Shown one piece after another: positions 47,142 through 56,889 of a DNA stretch of 64,000 nt. How positions within the stretch are numbered: the first letter of the stretch is position 1; every line of letters begins with the position of its first letter. The translations under genes and the position numbers were made by a program. The notes below the pieces were generated by a model that was not told the origin of the DNA, ran no database searches, and saw nothing but the letters and a program-made list of their open reading frames with translations. The stretch is from CAVUEG01 sp963740525 (GTDB lineage Bacteria > Actinomycetota > Actinomycetes > Propionibacteriales > Nocardioidaceae). The stretch spans positions 40,593 to 104,592 of the forward strand of contig CAVUEG010000002.1 in the NCBI GenBank assembly GCA_963740525.1, read 5' to 3'.

Positions 47142-48128
47142 ATGGCGATGACGGCACAGGTCAAGGCAGAGCTTGCCAACACGACGGTGACGAAGACCTG
47201 TTGTCGCAAGGCCGAGGTCTCCTCGATCCTGCGCTTCGCCGGCGGGCTGCACATCGTCTCCGGCAGGATCGTCATCGAGGCGGAGCTCGACACCGGCGCC
47301 GCCGCGCGCCGGCTGCGCCGGGACATCGCCGAGATGTACGGGCATCACTCCGACGTCGTGATGGTCACCGGCAACGGCATCCGCAAGGGCAGCCGCTACA
47401 TCGTGCGGGTGGTCAAGGACGGCGAGAACCTCGCGCGGCAGACCGGCCTGCTCGACAGCCGTGGCCGGCCGGTACGAGGCCTGCCTCCGCAGGTCGTCTC
47501 CGGAGCGGGCTGCGACGCCGTGGCAGCGTGGCGTGGTGCCTTCCTCGCCCACGGGTCGCTCACGGAGCCGGGTCGCTCCTCGGCACTCGAGGTCACCTGC
47601 CCCGGACCCGAGGCCGCGCTGGCCCTGGTCGGGGCCGCTCGCCGTCTCGACATCTCGGCCAAGGCCCGGGAGGTCAGGGGTGTCGACCGGGTGGTGATCC
47701 GTGACGGTGACGCGATCGGTGCCCTGCTGACCCGACTGGGAGCCCACGAGTCCCTGATGGCGTGGGAGGAGCGGCGGATGCGCCGTGAGGTCCGGGCGAC
47801 CGCGAACCGGCTGGCGAACTTCGACGACGCCAACCTCCGCCGCTCGGCACGCGCTGCCGTCGCCGCTGGAGCCCGGGTCGAGCGCGCCCTCGAGATCCTC
47901 GCCGACGAGGTGCCGGACCACCTGCGTCTCGCCGGAGACCTCCGGCTCGAGCACAAGCAGGCCTCGTTGGAGGAGCTCGGTCAGCTGCACGACCCGGTGC
48001 TGACCAAGGACGCCATCGCCGGACGCATCCGGCGGCTCCTCGCCATGGCCGACAAGCGTGCCCAGGAGCTGGGCGTCCCCGACACGGAGGCGTCGCTCAC
48101 GCCCGACATGATGAGCGAGCCGCAGTAG
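47142..48128 (+). CDS. whiA: Sporulation/division regulator WhiA
   Basis: A 328-residue DNA-binding protein, matching the 327 or so of Streptomyces WhiA. The LAGLIDADG-like N-terminal domain includes TKTCCRKAEVSSILRFAGGL and AAWRGAFLAHGSLTEPGRSS; the C-terminal HTH has RLEHKQASLEELGQL and LTKDAIAGRIRRLLAMADKR. WhiA acts with WhiB on cell-division genes in actinobacteria. The ATG at 47142 gives the family start MAMTAQVK. It lies 76 nt after yvcK and may have its own promoter there. Presence does not imply sporulation, as non-sporulating relatives keep it. Confidence 0.97.
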   Translation: MAMTAQVKAELANTTVTKTCCRKAEVSSILRFAGGLHIVSGRIVIEAELDTGAAARRLRRDIAEMYGHHSDVVMVTGNGIRKGSRYIVRVVKDGENLARQTGLLDSRGRPVRGLPPQVVSGAGCDAVAAWRGAFLAHGSLTEPGRSSALEVTCPGPEAALALVGAARRLDISAKAREVRGVDRVVIRDGDAIGALLTRLGAHESLMAWEERRMRREVRATANRLANFDDANLRRSARAAVAAGARVERALEILADEVPDHLRLAGDLRLEHKQASLEELGQLHDPVLTKDAIAGRIRRLLAMADKRAQELGVPDTEASLTPDMMSEPQ

Positions 48129-48229
48129 CGGTTTGTTACTCGCACGTACCCCGGACGAGGCCGCAGGCGTGTGTTCCTCACCGGGTAGGGTCACTGGCTG
48201 ACAGCACCCGCTAGCGAGGAGTTCCCCCA

Positions 48230-49234
48230 GTGACCGTACGTGTGGGCATCAACGGCTTCGGCCGCATCGGCCGCAACTTCTTCCGGGCCGTCCGCGCCTC
48301 GGGCGCCGACATCGAGATCGTCGGCGTCAACGACCTCACCGACAACAACGTTCTCGCGCACCTGTTGAAGTACGACTCGATCCTGGGCCGCCTGGACGGC
48401 GACGTCTCCTCGACCGACACCGACATCACGGTGGGCGACCACACCTTCAAGGCCTTCGCCGAGCGCGACCCGGCCAACCTGAAGTGGGGCGAGATCGGCG
48501 CCGATGTCGTCGTCGAGTCCACCGGCTTCTTCACCGACGGGGCGAAGGCGAAGGCCCACCTCGCAGGCGGAGCCAAGAAGGTCATCATCTCGGCCCCCGC
48601 CTCGAACGAGGACATCACCGTCGTCATGGGGGTCAACCACACGGAGTACGACCCCGAGAAGCACTCGATCATCTCCAACGCTTCCTGCACGACGAACTGC
48701 CTGGCCCCGATGGCGAAGGCGCTCCACGACGAGTTCGGCATCGTCAAGGGTCTGATGACCACGATCCACGCGTACACCGCCGACCAGAACCTCCAGGACA
48801 ACATCCACAAGGACCTGCGTCGGGCGCGCGCCGCAGCGCTGAACATCATCCCGACCTCGACCGGTGCCGCGAAGGCGATCGGCCTGGTCCTGCCCGAGCT
48901 GAAGGGCAAGCTGGACGGGTACGCCCTGCGCGTGCCGGTGCCGACCGGCTCCGCCACGGACCTCACCATCGAGGCGGGTCGTGAGACCTCCATCGAGGAG
49001 GTCAACGCGGTGGTCAAGGCCGCGGCGGAGGGCCCGATGAAGGGCTACCTCCGGTACAACGAGGACCCGATCGTCTCCTCGGACATCGTGACCGACCCGG
49101 CGTCGTGCATCTTCGACGCGCCGCTGACCAAGGTGATCGGCAACCAGGTCAAGGTCGTCGGCTGGTACGACAACGAGTGGGGTTACTCCAACCGCCTCGC
49201 CGACCTGATCGTGCACGTCGGTCAGAGCCTCTGA
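48230..49234 (+). CDS. gap: Glyceraldehyde-3-phosphate dehydrogenase, type I
   Basis: A 334-residue enzyme converting glyceraldehyde-3-P to 1,3-bisphosphoglycerate. NAD binding starts at VGINGFGRIGRNFFRA (5-20). The catalytic Cys153 is in SNASCTTNCLAPM, and the assisting His is in TTIHAYTADQNLQD. WYDNEWGYSNR closes the C-terminus. The GTG at 48230 has GAGGAG upstream. The 101-nt gap before it contains a -10-like TAGGGT (48186-48191), so the glycolytic operon gap-pgk-tpiA-secG-rbpA probably starts here. pgk follows after 4 nt. Confidence 0.98.
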   Translation: MTVRVGINGFGRIGRNFFRAVRASGADIEIVGVNDLTDNNVLAHLLKYDSILGRLDGDVSSTDTDITVGDHTFKAFAERDPANLKWGEIGADVVVESTGFFTDGAKAKAHLAGGAKKVIISAPASNEDITVVMGVNHTEYDPEKHSIISNASCTTNCLAPMAKALHDEFGIVKGLMTTIHAYTADQNLQDNIHKDLRRARAAALNIIPTSTGAAKAIGLVLPELKGKLDGYALRVPVPTGSATDLTIEAGRETSIEEVNAVVKAAAEGPMKGYLRYNEDPIVSSDIVTDPASCIFDAPLTKVIGNQVKVVGWYDNEWGYSNRLADLIVHVGQSL

Positions 49235-49238
49235 ACCG

Positions 49239-50441
49239 GTGGCGAAGACGATCGAAGACCTCGGCGACCTCCGAGGTCAGCGGGTCCTGGTCCGCTCGGA
49301 CCTGAACGTCCCCCTCGACGGGCAGAGCATCGCCGACGACGGGCGGATCCGGGCCAGCGTGCCGACCATCCGTGCCCTCGCCGACGCGGGTGCCCGGGTC
49401 GTCGTCACGGCGCACCTGGGACGGCCGAAGGGCGAGCCGGACCCGGCCTACACGCTGCGGCCCGTGGCCACGCGCCTGGGAGAGCTGCTCGGCAAGGACG
49501 TCGCCTTCGCCACCGACACCGTCGGTGACAGCGCCCGGTCCGTCGTCGACGGGCTGGGTGACGGAGACGTGGCGGTCCTGGAGAACGTCCGCTTCGAGCC
49601 GGGCGAGACCAGCAAGGACGACGCCGAGCGAGGAGCGTTCGCGGACCGGCTGGCGGCCCTCGCCGATGTCTTCGTCAGTGACGGCTTCGGCGTCGTTCAT
49701 CGCAAGCAGGCGTCGGTGTACGACGTGGCGCAGCGTCTCCCGCACGCCATGGGCGGCCTGGTGTCGACCGAGGTCGACGTCCTGCGCCGGCTGACCGAGG
49801 ACCCGGAGCGTCCGTATGTCGTGGTGCTCGGAGGGTCGAAGGTCAGCGACAAGCTCGGAGTCATCGACAACCTGCTCGGCAAGGCCGACCGGCTGCTGAT
49901 CGGTGGTGGCATGGTCTTCACGTTCCTCGCTGCCCAGGGTCACGAGGTGGGCACCAGCCTGCTCGAGCAGGACCAGCTCGACGTCTGCCGTGAGTACCTC
50001 CAGCGGGCCGAGGACTCGGGGGTGCAGATCCTGCTCCCCACCGACATCGTGGTCGCCTCTGCCTTCCCGACGGGGGACGTCGAGGTGGACGCCGAGGTCG
50101 TGGCCGCGGACTCGATGCCCGCGGACCGGATGGGCCTCGACATCGGTCCGGAGTCGGCGCGGGCCTTCGCGGAGGCCCTTGCAGATGCCCGGACGGTCTT
50201 CTGGAACGGCCCGATGGGCGTGTTCGAGCACGACCAGTTCGCTGCCGGGACCAGGACCGTCGCCGAGGCGTTGACCCGGATCGACGGGCTGTCGGTCGTC
50301 GGTGGCGGAGACTCCGCGGCGGCTGTGCGCCAGCTCGGTTTCGACGAGAGCGCCTTCGGGCACATCTCGACCGGCGGGGGCGCGAGCCTGGAGTACCTCG
50401 AGGGCAAGCGGCTTCCCGGGATCGACGTACTCGACTACTGA
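49239..50441 (+). CDS. pgk: Phosphoglycerate kinase
   Basis: A 400-residue kinase with the signature VLVRSDLNVPLDGQSI (16-31). The 3-PG site is HLGRPKGEPDPAYTLRPVA (59-77), with GGSKVSDKLGVIDNLLGK in the nucleotide domain. The C-terminal WNGPMGVFEHDQFAAGT and VVGGGDSAAAVRQLG end with HISTGGGASLEYLEG. It makes ATP and 3-phosphoglycerate from 1,3-BPG. The GTG start lies 4 nt after gap, so both are translated from one message. tpiA follows 42 nt downstream. Confidence 0.98.
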   Translation: MAKTIEDLGDLRGQRVLVRSDLNVPLDGQSIADDGRIRASVPTIRALADAGARVVVTAHLGRPKGEPDPAYTLRPVATRLGELLGKDVAFATDTVGDSARSVVDGLGDGDVAVLENVRFEPGETSKDDAERGAFADRLAALADVFVSDGFGVVHRKQASVYDVAQRLPHAMGGLVSTEVDVLRRLTEDPERPYVVVLGGSKVSDKLGVIDNLLGKADRLLIGGGMVFTFLAAQGHEVGTSLLEQDQLDVCREYLQRAEDSGVQILLPTDIVVASAFPTGDVEVDAEVVAADSMPADRMGLDIGPESARAFAEALADARTVFWNGPMGVFEHDQFAAGTRTVAEALTRIDGLSVVGGGDSAAAVRQLGFDESAFGHISTGGGASLEYLEGKRLPGIDVLDY

Positions 50442-50483
50442 CCTGCACGACCCGATGACCGGAACACCCATGAGGAAGGCCCG

Positions 50484-51284
50484 ATGATGGCCAAGCACAG
50501 CCGCGTGCCACTGATGGCGGGCAACTGGAAGAGCAACCTGAACCACCAGGAAGCGGTGGTGCTGGTCCAGAAGCTCGCCTGGACGCTTTCGGACAAGCGC
50601 CACGACTTCGGCAAGGTCGAGGTGGTGGTGATCCCGCCGTTCACGGACCTCCGCAGCGTGCAGACACTGGTCGACGGTGACCGCCTCCAGGTGAGGTACG
50701 GCGCCCAGGACGTGTCGATGCACGACGGCGGCGCCTACACGGGGGAGATCTCCGCGGGGATGCTCGCCAAGCTCGGCTGCTCGTACGTCGTCGTCGGCCA
50801 CTCCGAGCGACGTGAGCACCATGCCGAGACCGACGAGGTCGTCAACGCCAAGGCGAAGAAGGTACTCGCGGCGTCGATGACGCCGATCGTCTGCGTCGGC
50901 GAGGGCCTCGACGTCCGCAAGGCCGGCCGCCAGGTGGAGCACACCCTGGCCCAGGTCGACGGCTCGCTCGCCGGGCTTTCGGAGAAGCAGGTCGCCGGGC
51001 TCGTGATCGCCTACGAGCCCGTGTGGGCGATCGGCACCGGCGAGGTTGCCACTCCGGACGACGCCCAGGAGGTGTGCGCGGCCATCCGCGGTCGCATCGC
51101 CGAGCTCCACTCCGAGGATGCTGCGGCCGCCGTACGCGTCCTCTACGGCGGTTCTGTGAAGGCCGCCAACATCGCCGGCATCATGGAGAAGGCGGACGTC
51201 GACGGGGCCCTCGTTGGCGGGGCCAGCCTCGAGGCGGACGAGTTCGGCGGCATCTGCCGCTTCTACGACATGCCGGTGCTGTGA
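50484..51284 (+). CDS. tpiA: Triose-phosphate isomerase
   Basis: A 266-residue TIM barrel. Active-site residues are Lys16 (GNWKSN), His106 (VGHSERR) and Glu178 in the signature AYEPVWAIGTG. The phosphate loop is VLYGGSVKAANIAGIM and ALVGGASLEADEF. It interconverts dihydroxyacetone-P and glyceraldehyde-3-P. Two adjacent ATGs (50484, 50487) are possible; the GAGGAAGG site is about 5 nt before the first. It is the third glycolytic gene of the operon, 30 nt before secG. Confidence 0.97.
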   Translation: MMAKHSRVPLMAGNWKSNLNHQEAVVLVQKLAWTLSDKRHDFGKVEVVVIPPFTDLRSVQTLVDGDRLQVRYGAQDVSMHDGGAYTGEISAGMLAKLGCSYVVVGHSERREHHAETDEVVNAKAKKVLAASMTPIVCVGEGLDVRKAGRQVEHTLAQVDGSLAGLSEKQVAGLVIAYEPVWAIGTGEVATPDDAQEVCAAIRGRIAELHSEDAAAAVRVLYGGSVKAANIAGIMEKADVDGALVGGASLEADEFGGICRFYDMPVL

Positions 51285-51314
51285 GCCGGCACCTGTGAGT
51301 TAGGCTTTCGCACC

Positions 51315-51551
51315 GTGACAATCACCTTGACAGTCCTGCTCGTCATCACGAGCCTCCTGCTCATCCTGCTGGTCCTCCTCCACAAGGGGCGGGGCGGCGG
51401 GCTCTCCGACATGTTCGGAGGCGGCGTCTCCAGCGGCCTCGGCGGTTCGTCCGTGGCTGAAAGGAACCTCGACCGGATCACGGTCGGCATCGGGTTCGTC
51501 TGGTTCGCCTGCATCGTCGGACTGGGGCTGCTGCTCAAGACCGGCGCCTGA
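51315..51551 (+). CDS. secG: Preprotein translocase subunit SecG
   Basis: A 78-residue membrane protein with two helices (VLLVITSLLLILLVLLHKG, 7-25; IGFVWFACIVGLGLLL near the end). Between them is the SecG loop GRGGGLSDMFGGGVSSGLGG. It stabilises the SecYEG channel. The GTG at 51315 is 30 nt after tpiA; its position between glycolytic genes and rbpA is the usual actinobacterial order. Confidence 0.96.
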   Translation: MTITLTVLLVITSLLLILLVLLHKGRGGGLSDMFGGGVSSGLGGSSVAERNLDRITVGIGFVWFACIVGLGLLLKTGA

Positions 51552-51577
51552 CCCACTTTCACCAAGGAGACACACGC

Positions 51578-51937
51578 GTGGCTGGTGCAGGGAACGCGAT
51601 TCGCGGCAGCCGGGTGGGGGCCGGGCCGATCGGGGAGGCCGAGCGCGGCGAGTCCGCGCCCAGGCAGGACGTCAGCTACTTCTGTGCGCACGAGCATCGC
51701 TCCGTGATCACGTTCGCCATCGAGGCGCAGGTGCCCGACTCGTGGGACTGTCCCCGGTGTGGCCTTCCGGCCAGCCAGGACTCCGAGAACCCGCCGCCGG
51801 CGCCGAAGATCGAGCCGTACAAGACGCACCTGGCCTACGTGAAGGAGCGGCGCTCCGAGCAGGAGGCGGCCCAGCTTCTCGACGAGGCGATCAAGACCCT
51901 GCGGGACCGCCGCAAGCGCGGCGACCTCATCTTCTGA
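51578..51937 (+). CDS. rbpA: RNA polymerase-binding protein RbpA
   Basis: A 119-residue actinobacterial transcription factor that stabilises sigma-A holoenzyme and open complexes. The N-terminal tail (AIRGSRVGAGPIGEAERG) and the zinc-type fold with CAHEH and CPRCG are followed by the sigma-interaction domain YKTHLAYVKERRSEQEAAQL, LDEAIKTLRDRR. The GTG has AAGGAG upstream. It ends the glycolytic operon; the convergent pgl gene ends 20 nt further on with no obvious terminator between. Confidence 0.97.
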   Translation: MAGAGNAIRGSRVGAGPIGEAERGESAPRQDVSYFCAHEHRSVITFAIEAQVPDSWDCPRCGLPASQDSENPPPAPKIEPYKTHLAYVKERRSEQEAAQLLDEAIKTLRDRRKRGDLIF

Positions 51938-51957
51938 GGCTCGAGGCCAACCCTCGC

Positions 51958-52682
51958 TCAGAGGCGGGACGCGGCGCTCTCGTCGAGGAACCAGAGCGTC
52001 TCCTCGGTGCCTCGTACGCCGGCGGCAGGGACGTCGTGGACGTCCGCACCCCCCAGGGCGCGCGCCACCGCCTCTGCCTTCTCCTCGCCGGAGACCAGGA
52101 ACCACGCAGCGCGGGTCCGGTTGAGCGCCTCGAGGGTCAGGGTGACCCGCTCCGGCGGCGGCTTGGGTGAGTCGGTGAGCCCCACCGCGATCTGGTCGGG
52201 CGCGTCGAGGGCAGGGTGTCCCGGGAACAGTGACGCCACATGCCCGTCCGGCCCCACACCCAGCATCACGACGTCGAACCCGCCGCTACCGTGCTCTCGC
52301 ACCTCGCGGGCATAGGTCTCGGCGGCCTGCGTCACGCTCTGGCCGGTGTCGGCGGGCATCGCGTGCACGCGTGCCGGGTCGAGCATGAGCGAGTCCAGCC
52401 AGGCCTCGCGGGCCTGTCGTTCGTTGCGGTCGTCGCTCCCGCGCTCCAGGAAGCGCTCGTCGCCCCACCACAGGTCGACGTGGGACCAGTCGACGGCCGT
52501 GCTCGCTGAGATCCGGGCGAGCTCGCGGTGCACCTGGTCGGCGATGGTTCCGCCGGTCAGTGCCACGGAGGGCACCCGCCCGGAGGCCTGGGCGGCCATG
52601 AGCAGTCCGAGCAGGCGCCGGGCCACGGCCCCCGCCACTCCGGCGGCGTCGGGGTGCCGGAGAATCTGGGCTCCGCGGTCAT
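51958..52682 (-). CDS. pgl: 6-phosphogluconolactonase (one base missing near start)
   Basis: The enzyme hydrolyses 6-phosphogluconolactone in the oxidative pentose-phosphate branch. Motifs are SVALTGGTIADQVHRELARI, DWSHVDLWWGDERFLERGSD, FDVVMLGVGPDGHVASLFPG and ERVTLTLEALNRTRAAWFLV. The body is in one frame, but the start ATG at 52682, which overlaps the opcA stop (ATGA), is in another. Restoring one base in the GGG run at 52668-52670 gives MTAEPQILRHPDAAG and a normal 241 residues. Last gene of the tkt-to-pgl operon. Confidence 0.93.
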
Positions 52683-53683
52683 GACGTCCTACGGGAGGAG
52701 CCCGACCGAGTCGATGCGCGCCCGGCCGCCCGTTTGCGAGGCTTCCCGGCCTTGGTGGTCGGCTTCGAGAGGCGGTCCGCGCTGCCGGTCTGGGCGAGCT
52801 TCTTCGCAGTCGCCGCGTAGATGTCGTCCTCGTCCATCCGGCGCAGCTCCTCGGAGAGGAGCTCGGGGATGCCACGTCGTTTCAGGGCGACCGGACGGTC
52901 CGGCTCCCCGGGCGACGAGAGCGTCGCCAACCGCCCGTCGGTCCTGGAGAGCGTGATGTCGCCGTCCGAGGTCGTCATCACGACCCGGGTGATGCCCGGA
53001 CCGTCCGAGCTCTTGCGGTCGACGCCGACCTTGAGCCGGTCCGCCAGCCAGGCCGACAGCAGGTCGGCGCTCGGGCTGATCCGCTCGGCCGTGACCGAGG
53101 CGTGCAGGATCTTCACCGGGTGCTGGTCCAGGGCAGCGGCCAGGAGGGCGCGCCAGGGGGTGATCCGGGTCCAGGCCAGGTCGGAGTTGCCCGGCTGGTA
53201 CGCCGCACACTGCGACAGCATCGCCTTGGCCTTGCCTCGGGAGACCGCGGCGGCGTCGGTGATCCGGCGTTGCGCCAGGGCTCCGAGCGCGTCGTCGGCC
53301 GGCGACTCCGGCGGGTTGCCCGCCCACCACACCACGACGGGGGAGTCGGGGAGCAGCAGCGGGAGTACGACGGACTCGGCGTGCCGCACCGCCTCACCGG
53401 CGAGCCGGATCGTGGCGTTCTCGCCACCCCAGCCCTGGCCGATGCCGACCTGCGCGTTGATCTTGGCGGCCCCGCGTCCGTCCCCGCGGACCACGGCGAG
53501 CACGCGCGCGGGGTGCTCTCGGGAGGCCGCCTGGGCGGAGTGCATCGCCTCCTCGGCGTCCTCCTCGGTGGTCACGATGACGAGGGTCATCACCATGCCC
53601 ATGGCCGGGCTTCCGGCGCGCCGCCGGGCCCGGACGAACTCGGCGGCGATCTCGCTGGCGCTGGTGTCGGTGAGCTCGATCAT
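52679..53683 (-). CDS. opcA: Glucose-6-phosphate dehydrogenase assembly protein OpcA
   Basis: A 334-residue OpcA protein: MTLVIVTTEEDAEEAMHSAQ, HPARVLAVVRGDGRGAAKIN, VVLPLLLPDSPVVVWWAGNP and WTRITPWRALLAAALDQHP are characteristic. It promotes assembly or activity of G6PDH in actinobacteria and cyanobacteria. The C-terminal 40 residues are unusually basic (KPTTKAGKPRKRAAGRASTR), beyond the conserved domain. It lies 52 nt after zwf and overlaps pgl by 4 nt. Confidence 0.95.
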   Translation of the reverse strand: MIELTDTSASEIAAEFVRARRRAGSPAMGMVMTLVIVTTEEDAEEAMHSAQAASREHPARVLAVVRGDGRGAAKINAQVGIGQGWGGENATIRLAGEAVRHAESVVLPLLLPDSPVVVWWAGNPPESPADDALGALAQRRITDAAAVSRGKAKAMLSQCAAYQPGNSDLAWTRITPWRALLAAALDQHPVKILHASVTAERISPSADLLSAWLADRLKVGVDRKSSDGPGITRVVMTTSDGDITLSRTDGRLATLSSPGEPDRPVALKRRGIPELLSEELRRMDEDDIYAATAKKLAQTGSADRLSKPTTKAGKPRKRAAGRASTRSGSSRRTS

Positions 53684-53735
53684 CCCGGGGTCTCCTCGGA
53701 AGCGTGAGCGAAGCGAGCGGTCTCGTGACGTGGGG

Positions 53736-55271
53736 TCATGGGCGCCGCCACACCCTTCCGTCCCGGGCCAGCATCGCGTCCGCTGAGGGCGGTCCCCAGG
53801 TGCCGGCGGGGTACCGCTCCGGCTTGCCCTGACGGGACCAGTACTCGATGACGGGGTCCAGCAGCCGCCACGACTCCTCGACCTCCTCGTGACGAGGGAA
53901 CAGCGGAGGGTCCCCCAGGAGCACGTCGAGGATCAGCCGTTCGTACGCCTCGGCGCTGGTCTCGACGAAGGTGCTGCCGTAGGCGAAGTCCATGTTGACG
54001 TCGCGGATCTCCATGGCCGTGCCCGGCACCTTCGCCCCGAAGCGGATCGTCACTCCCTCGTCCGGCTGGATCCGGAAGACCAGCGCATTGTGGGTCAGGT
54101 CCTCAGTTGCCGTGTCCGTGAAGGGCAGGTGCGGGGCGCGCTTGAAGACCACGGCTACCTCGGTGACCCGGCGACCGAGGCGCTTGCCGGTCCGTAGGTA
54201 GAACGGGACCCCCGCCCAGCGTCGGGTGTCGATGTCGACGGTGATCGCGGCGAAGGTCTCGGTGGTCGAGGACTTCTTGATGTCCTGCTCGTCGGTGTAG
54301 CCGGGCACCTTGATGCCCCCCGACCAGCCTTCGGTGTACTGCCCTCGGGCCGTGGCCAGGTCGAGCCGGCGGGGGAGCCGCGCCGAGGCGAGCACCTTCA
54401 TCTTCTCCGCGCGCAGGCTCTCGGCGTCGAACGCGATCGGCTCCTCCATAGCGACCAGGGCCATCAGCTGCATCAGATGGTTCTGGATCACGTCCCTGGC
54501 GGCACCGATGCCGTCGTAGTAGCCCGCCCTGCCGCCGATGCCGATGTCCTCGGCCATCGTGATCTGGACGTGGTCGACGTAGTTGGCGTTCCAGACCGGC
54601 TCGAACATGTTGTTGGCGAACCGCATCGCCAGGATGTTCTGCACCGTCTCCTTGCCGAGGTAGTGGTCGATCCGGAACACCGAACCGGTCGGGAAGACCT
54701 CGGAGATGACCCGGTTCAGCTCCTGCGCCGACTCCAGGTCGCTGCCGAACGGCTTCTCGACGACGACCCGCCGCCAGGCGTCCGCCGGACCCTGGGCGAG
54801 ACCGTGCTCCTTGAGCTGGCCGACGACGTCGCCGAAGAACTTCGGGGGGATGGACAGGTAGAACGCGTGGTTGCCACCGGTGCCCCGGACCTGGTCGAGC
54901 TCCTCGATCGTGCGCCGGAGGTTCTCGAACGCCTGGTCGTCGGCGAAGTCGCCGGGAACGAAGCGGAAGCCCTCCGCGAGCTGGTTCCAGACCTCCTCGC
55001 GGAACGGCGTCCTGGCATGCTCGCGGACCGAGTCGTGCACGATCTGCGCGAAGTCCTGGTTGGCCCAGTCCCGGCGCGCATAGCCGACCAGGGAGAAGCC
55101 GGGGGGCAGCAGGCCACGGTTGGCCAGGTCGTAGATCGCCGGCATCACCTTCTTGCGCGACAGGTCGCCGGTCACGCCGAAGAGGACGATGCCGCACGGG
55201 CCCGCGATCCGGGGGAGCCTTCGGTCCTCGGGGTCCCGCAGCGGGTTGACGTACGGCGGGGTCTCGGTCAA
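53736..55271 (-). CDS. zwf: Glucose-6-phosphate 1-dehydrogenase
   Basis: A 511-residue enzyme oxidising G6P to the lactone with NADP. The nucleotide motif is LFGVTGDLSRKKVMPA (about 31-46). The active site is in FRIDHYLGKETVQN (His and Lys, near 200). RVVVEKPFGSDL and KVPGYTDEQDIKKSSTTETF are also conserved. The TTG start at 55271 overlaps the pgi stop (TTGA); no better start lies near the conserved N-terminus. Intact frame, unlike its neighbour pgi. Confidence 0.96.
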   Translation of the reverse strand: MTETPPYVNPLRDPEDRRLPRIAGPCGIVLFGVTGDLSRKKVMPAIYDLANRGLLPPGFSLVGYARRDWANQDFAQIVHDSVREHARTPFREEVWNQLAEGFRFVPGDFADDQAFENLRRTIEELDQVRGTGGNHAFYLSIPPKFFGDVVGQLKEHGLAQGPADAWRRVVVEKPFGSDLESAQELNRVISEVFPTGSVFRIDHYLGKETVQNILAMRFANNMFEPVWNANYVDHVQITMAEDIGIGGRAGYYDGIGAARDVIQNHLMQLMALVAMEEPIAFDAESLRAEKMKVLASARLPRRLDLATARGQYTEGWSGGIKVPGYTDEQDIKKSSTTETFAAITVDIDTRRWAGVPFYLRTGKRLGRRVTEVAVVFKRAPHLPFTDTATEDLTHNALVFRIQPDEGVTIRFGAKVPGTAMEIRDVNMDFAYGSTFVETSAEAYERLILDVLLGDPPLFPRHEEVEESWRLLDPVIEYWSRQGKPERYPAGTWGPPSADAMLARDGRVWRRP

Positions 55272-56889
55272 CGCAGCACCTCGGTCAGCAGGGGGACGAC
55301 GTCGCCCGACTCGGTGACGTGGAGTCGCAGGACGGGACGGCCGAGATCCGCCAGGACCTTGGCGTCTCCGGCCGCCTGCGCCGCGATCAGGTCGCCGAAG
55401 CTGAACTCCTGGCCGGGGACGCCGAGGTCCTCGGCGGGGGTGCCTGTCACCTGCACGTAGACACCGACCCGCGGGCCGCCCTTGTGGAACTGCCCGGTCG
55501 AGTGCAGGAAGCGGGGTCCCCAACCGAAGGTCACCGGACGACGGGTCCGCGTCGCGAGGGCTCGTCGTACCTGGGCGAGCTCGGGCAGGGCCAGCCGGTC
55601 CAGGTAGGCCATCACCGCGACGTACCCCTGCTCGGGGTCGAGCTGACCGAGGAGTGCATCGAGGGCTGAGGACGCGGTGCTGGCGTCGCCGAGCCAGTCG
55701 CCCCCGAGCGCGCGCACCTCCAGAGCACCGTCCGTGAAGGCCGGCGGGCTGGGTTCGGGCGCCTCGTCGAGCATCCCGCGAGCCGCCTTCTTCGCCGACT
55801 CCACGTCCGGCTGGTCGAAGGGGTTGATCCCGAGCAGCCGTCCCGCGACGGCGGTCGCGGCCTCCCACAGCAGGAGCTGGGCGCCGAGCGGCCCCGTGAC
55901 CGAGACGTTCGACCCGGTGTCGACCGGCTCCGCGTCCGGGTCCTCGGCGTCGGCGACCAGGTGAGTCACCGTGACGTCGTGGGGCGGCAGCGCGACCTCG
56001 GGGTCGGTGGTGTCGGACACGACGACCGGGAGCACCCCGGTGGCGTGCTTGCCCGTGCTCTCGGCGATGAGCTGCTCAGCCCAGTCGGGGAAGCCGGGCA
56101 GACCGGACCCCTCGTCGACCAGCACGAGCTTGTCGCGGAGTGGCTCGGTGGCAGCCATCGCAGCACCCAGCCGGAGCGCGGGGTTGCCCTCGTCGTCCTC
56201 GGCGAGCAGGTCGGCGACGGTCTCGGCATCGTCGAGCAGGTCGCCGATGTCCACACCGGCCAGCCCCGAGGGGACCAGGCCGAACGCGGTGAGTGCGGAG
56301 TAGCGCCCGCCGACGTTCGGGTCGGCGTTGACGACGCGGTAACCCGCTTCGCGGGACTTCGCGTCGAGGGGGCTGCCCGGGTCCGTCACCACGATGATCC
56401 GACCGGACGGGTCGATGCCCGCCTCGGTGAAGGCCGCCTCGAACGCTCGGCGCTGGGAGTCGGTCTCCACCGTCGACCCCGACTTGCTCGAGACCACCAC
56501 GCAGGTGCGCGCGAGCTCGCCCTCGAGCACCCCGCGGACCATGTCCGGGTCGGAGGAGTCGACCACGGTCAGGTCGACGTCGTACGCCGCGCAGATGACC
56601 TCGGGCGCGAGGGACGACCCCCCATGCCGCACAGCACCACCCGGTCGACGCCCTGCTCGGCCAGCTCGTCCCGCAGGGCCGCGACCTCGCCGACCAGGTG
56701 GCGGGAGGTCCGGGGAAGGCCGACCCAGGAGAGCCGCACCCCGGCCTCGGCCTCCGCCTCGGGTCCCCACAGGGTGGGATCCTTCGCGAAGAGCCGGCTC
56801 GCCACCTGCTCGGCGACCAGCCCGGGAACTGCCGCGGCCACTGCCTCGGCGGCGGCGCCGGTGGCCGCGACCTCCAGGGCCGCGGTCAC
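55268..56889 (-). CDS. pgi: Glucose-6-phosphate isomerase (one base missing)
   Basis: The protein interconverts G6P and F6P. The first frame gives VTAALEVAATG, VASRLFAKDPTLWGPEAEAE and VDRVVLCGMGG; the second continues SSLAPEVICAAYDVDLTVVD, VVVSSKSGSTVETDSQ (phosphate-binding SIS motif) and NVGGRYSALTAFGLVPSGLA. A C6 run at 56618-56623 needs a seventh C to restore CGMGGSSLAPEV. Restored length is 540 residues. The GTG start overlaps the tal stop (GTGA). It is the shorter actinobacterial type found inside pentose-phosphate operons. Confidence 0.93.
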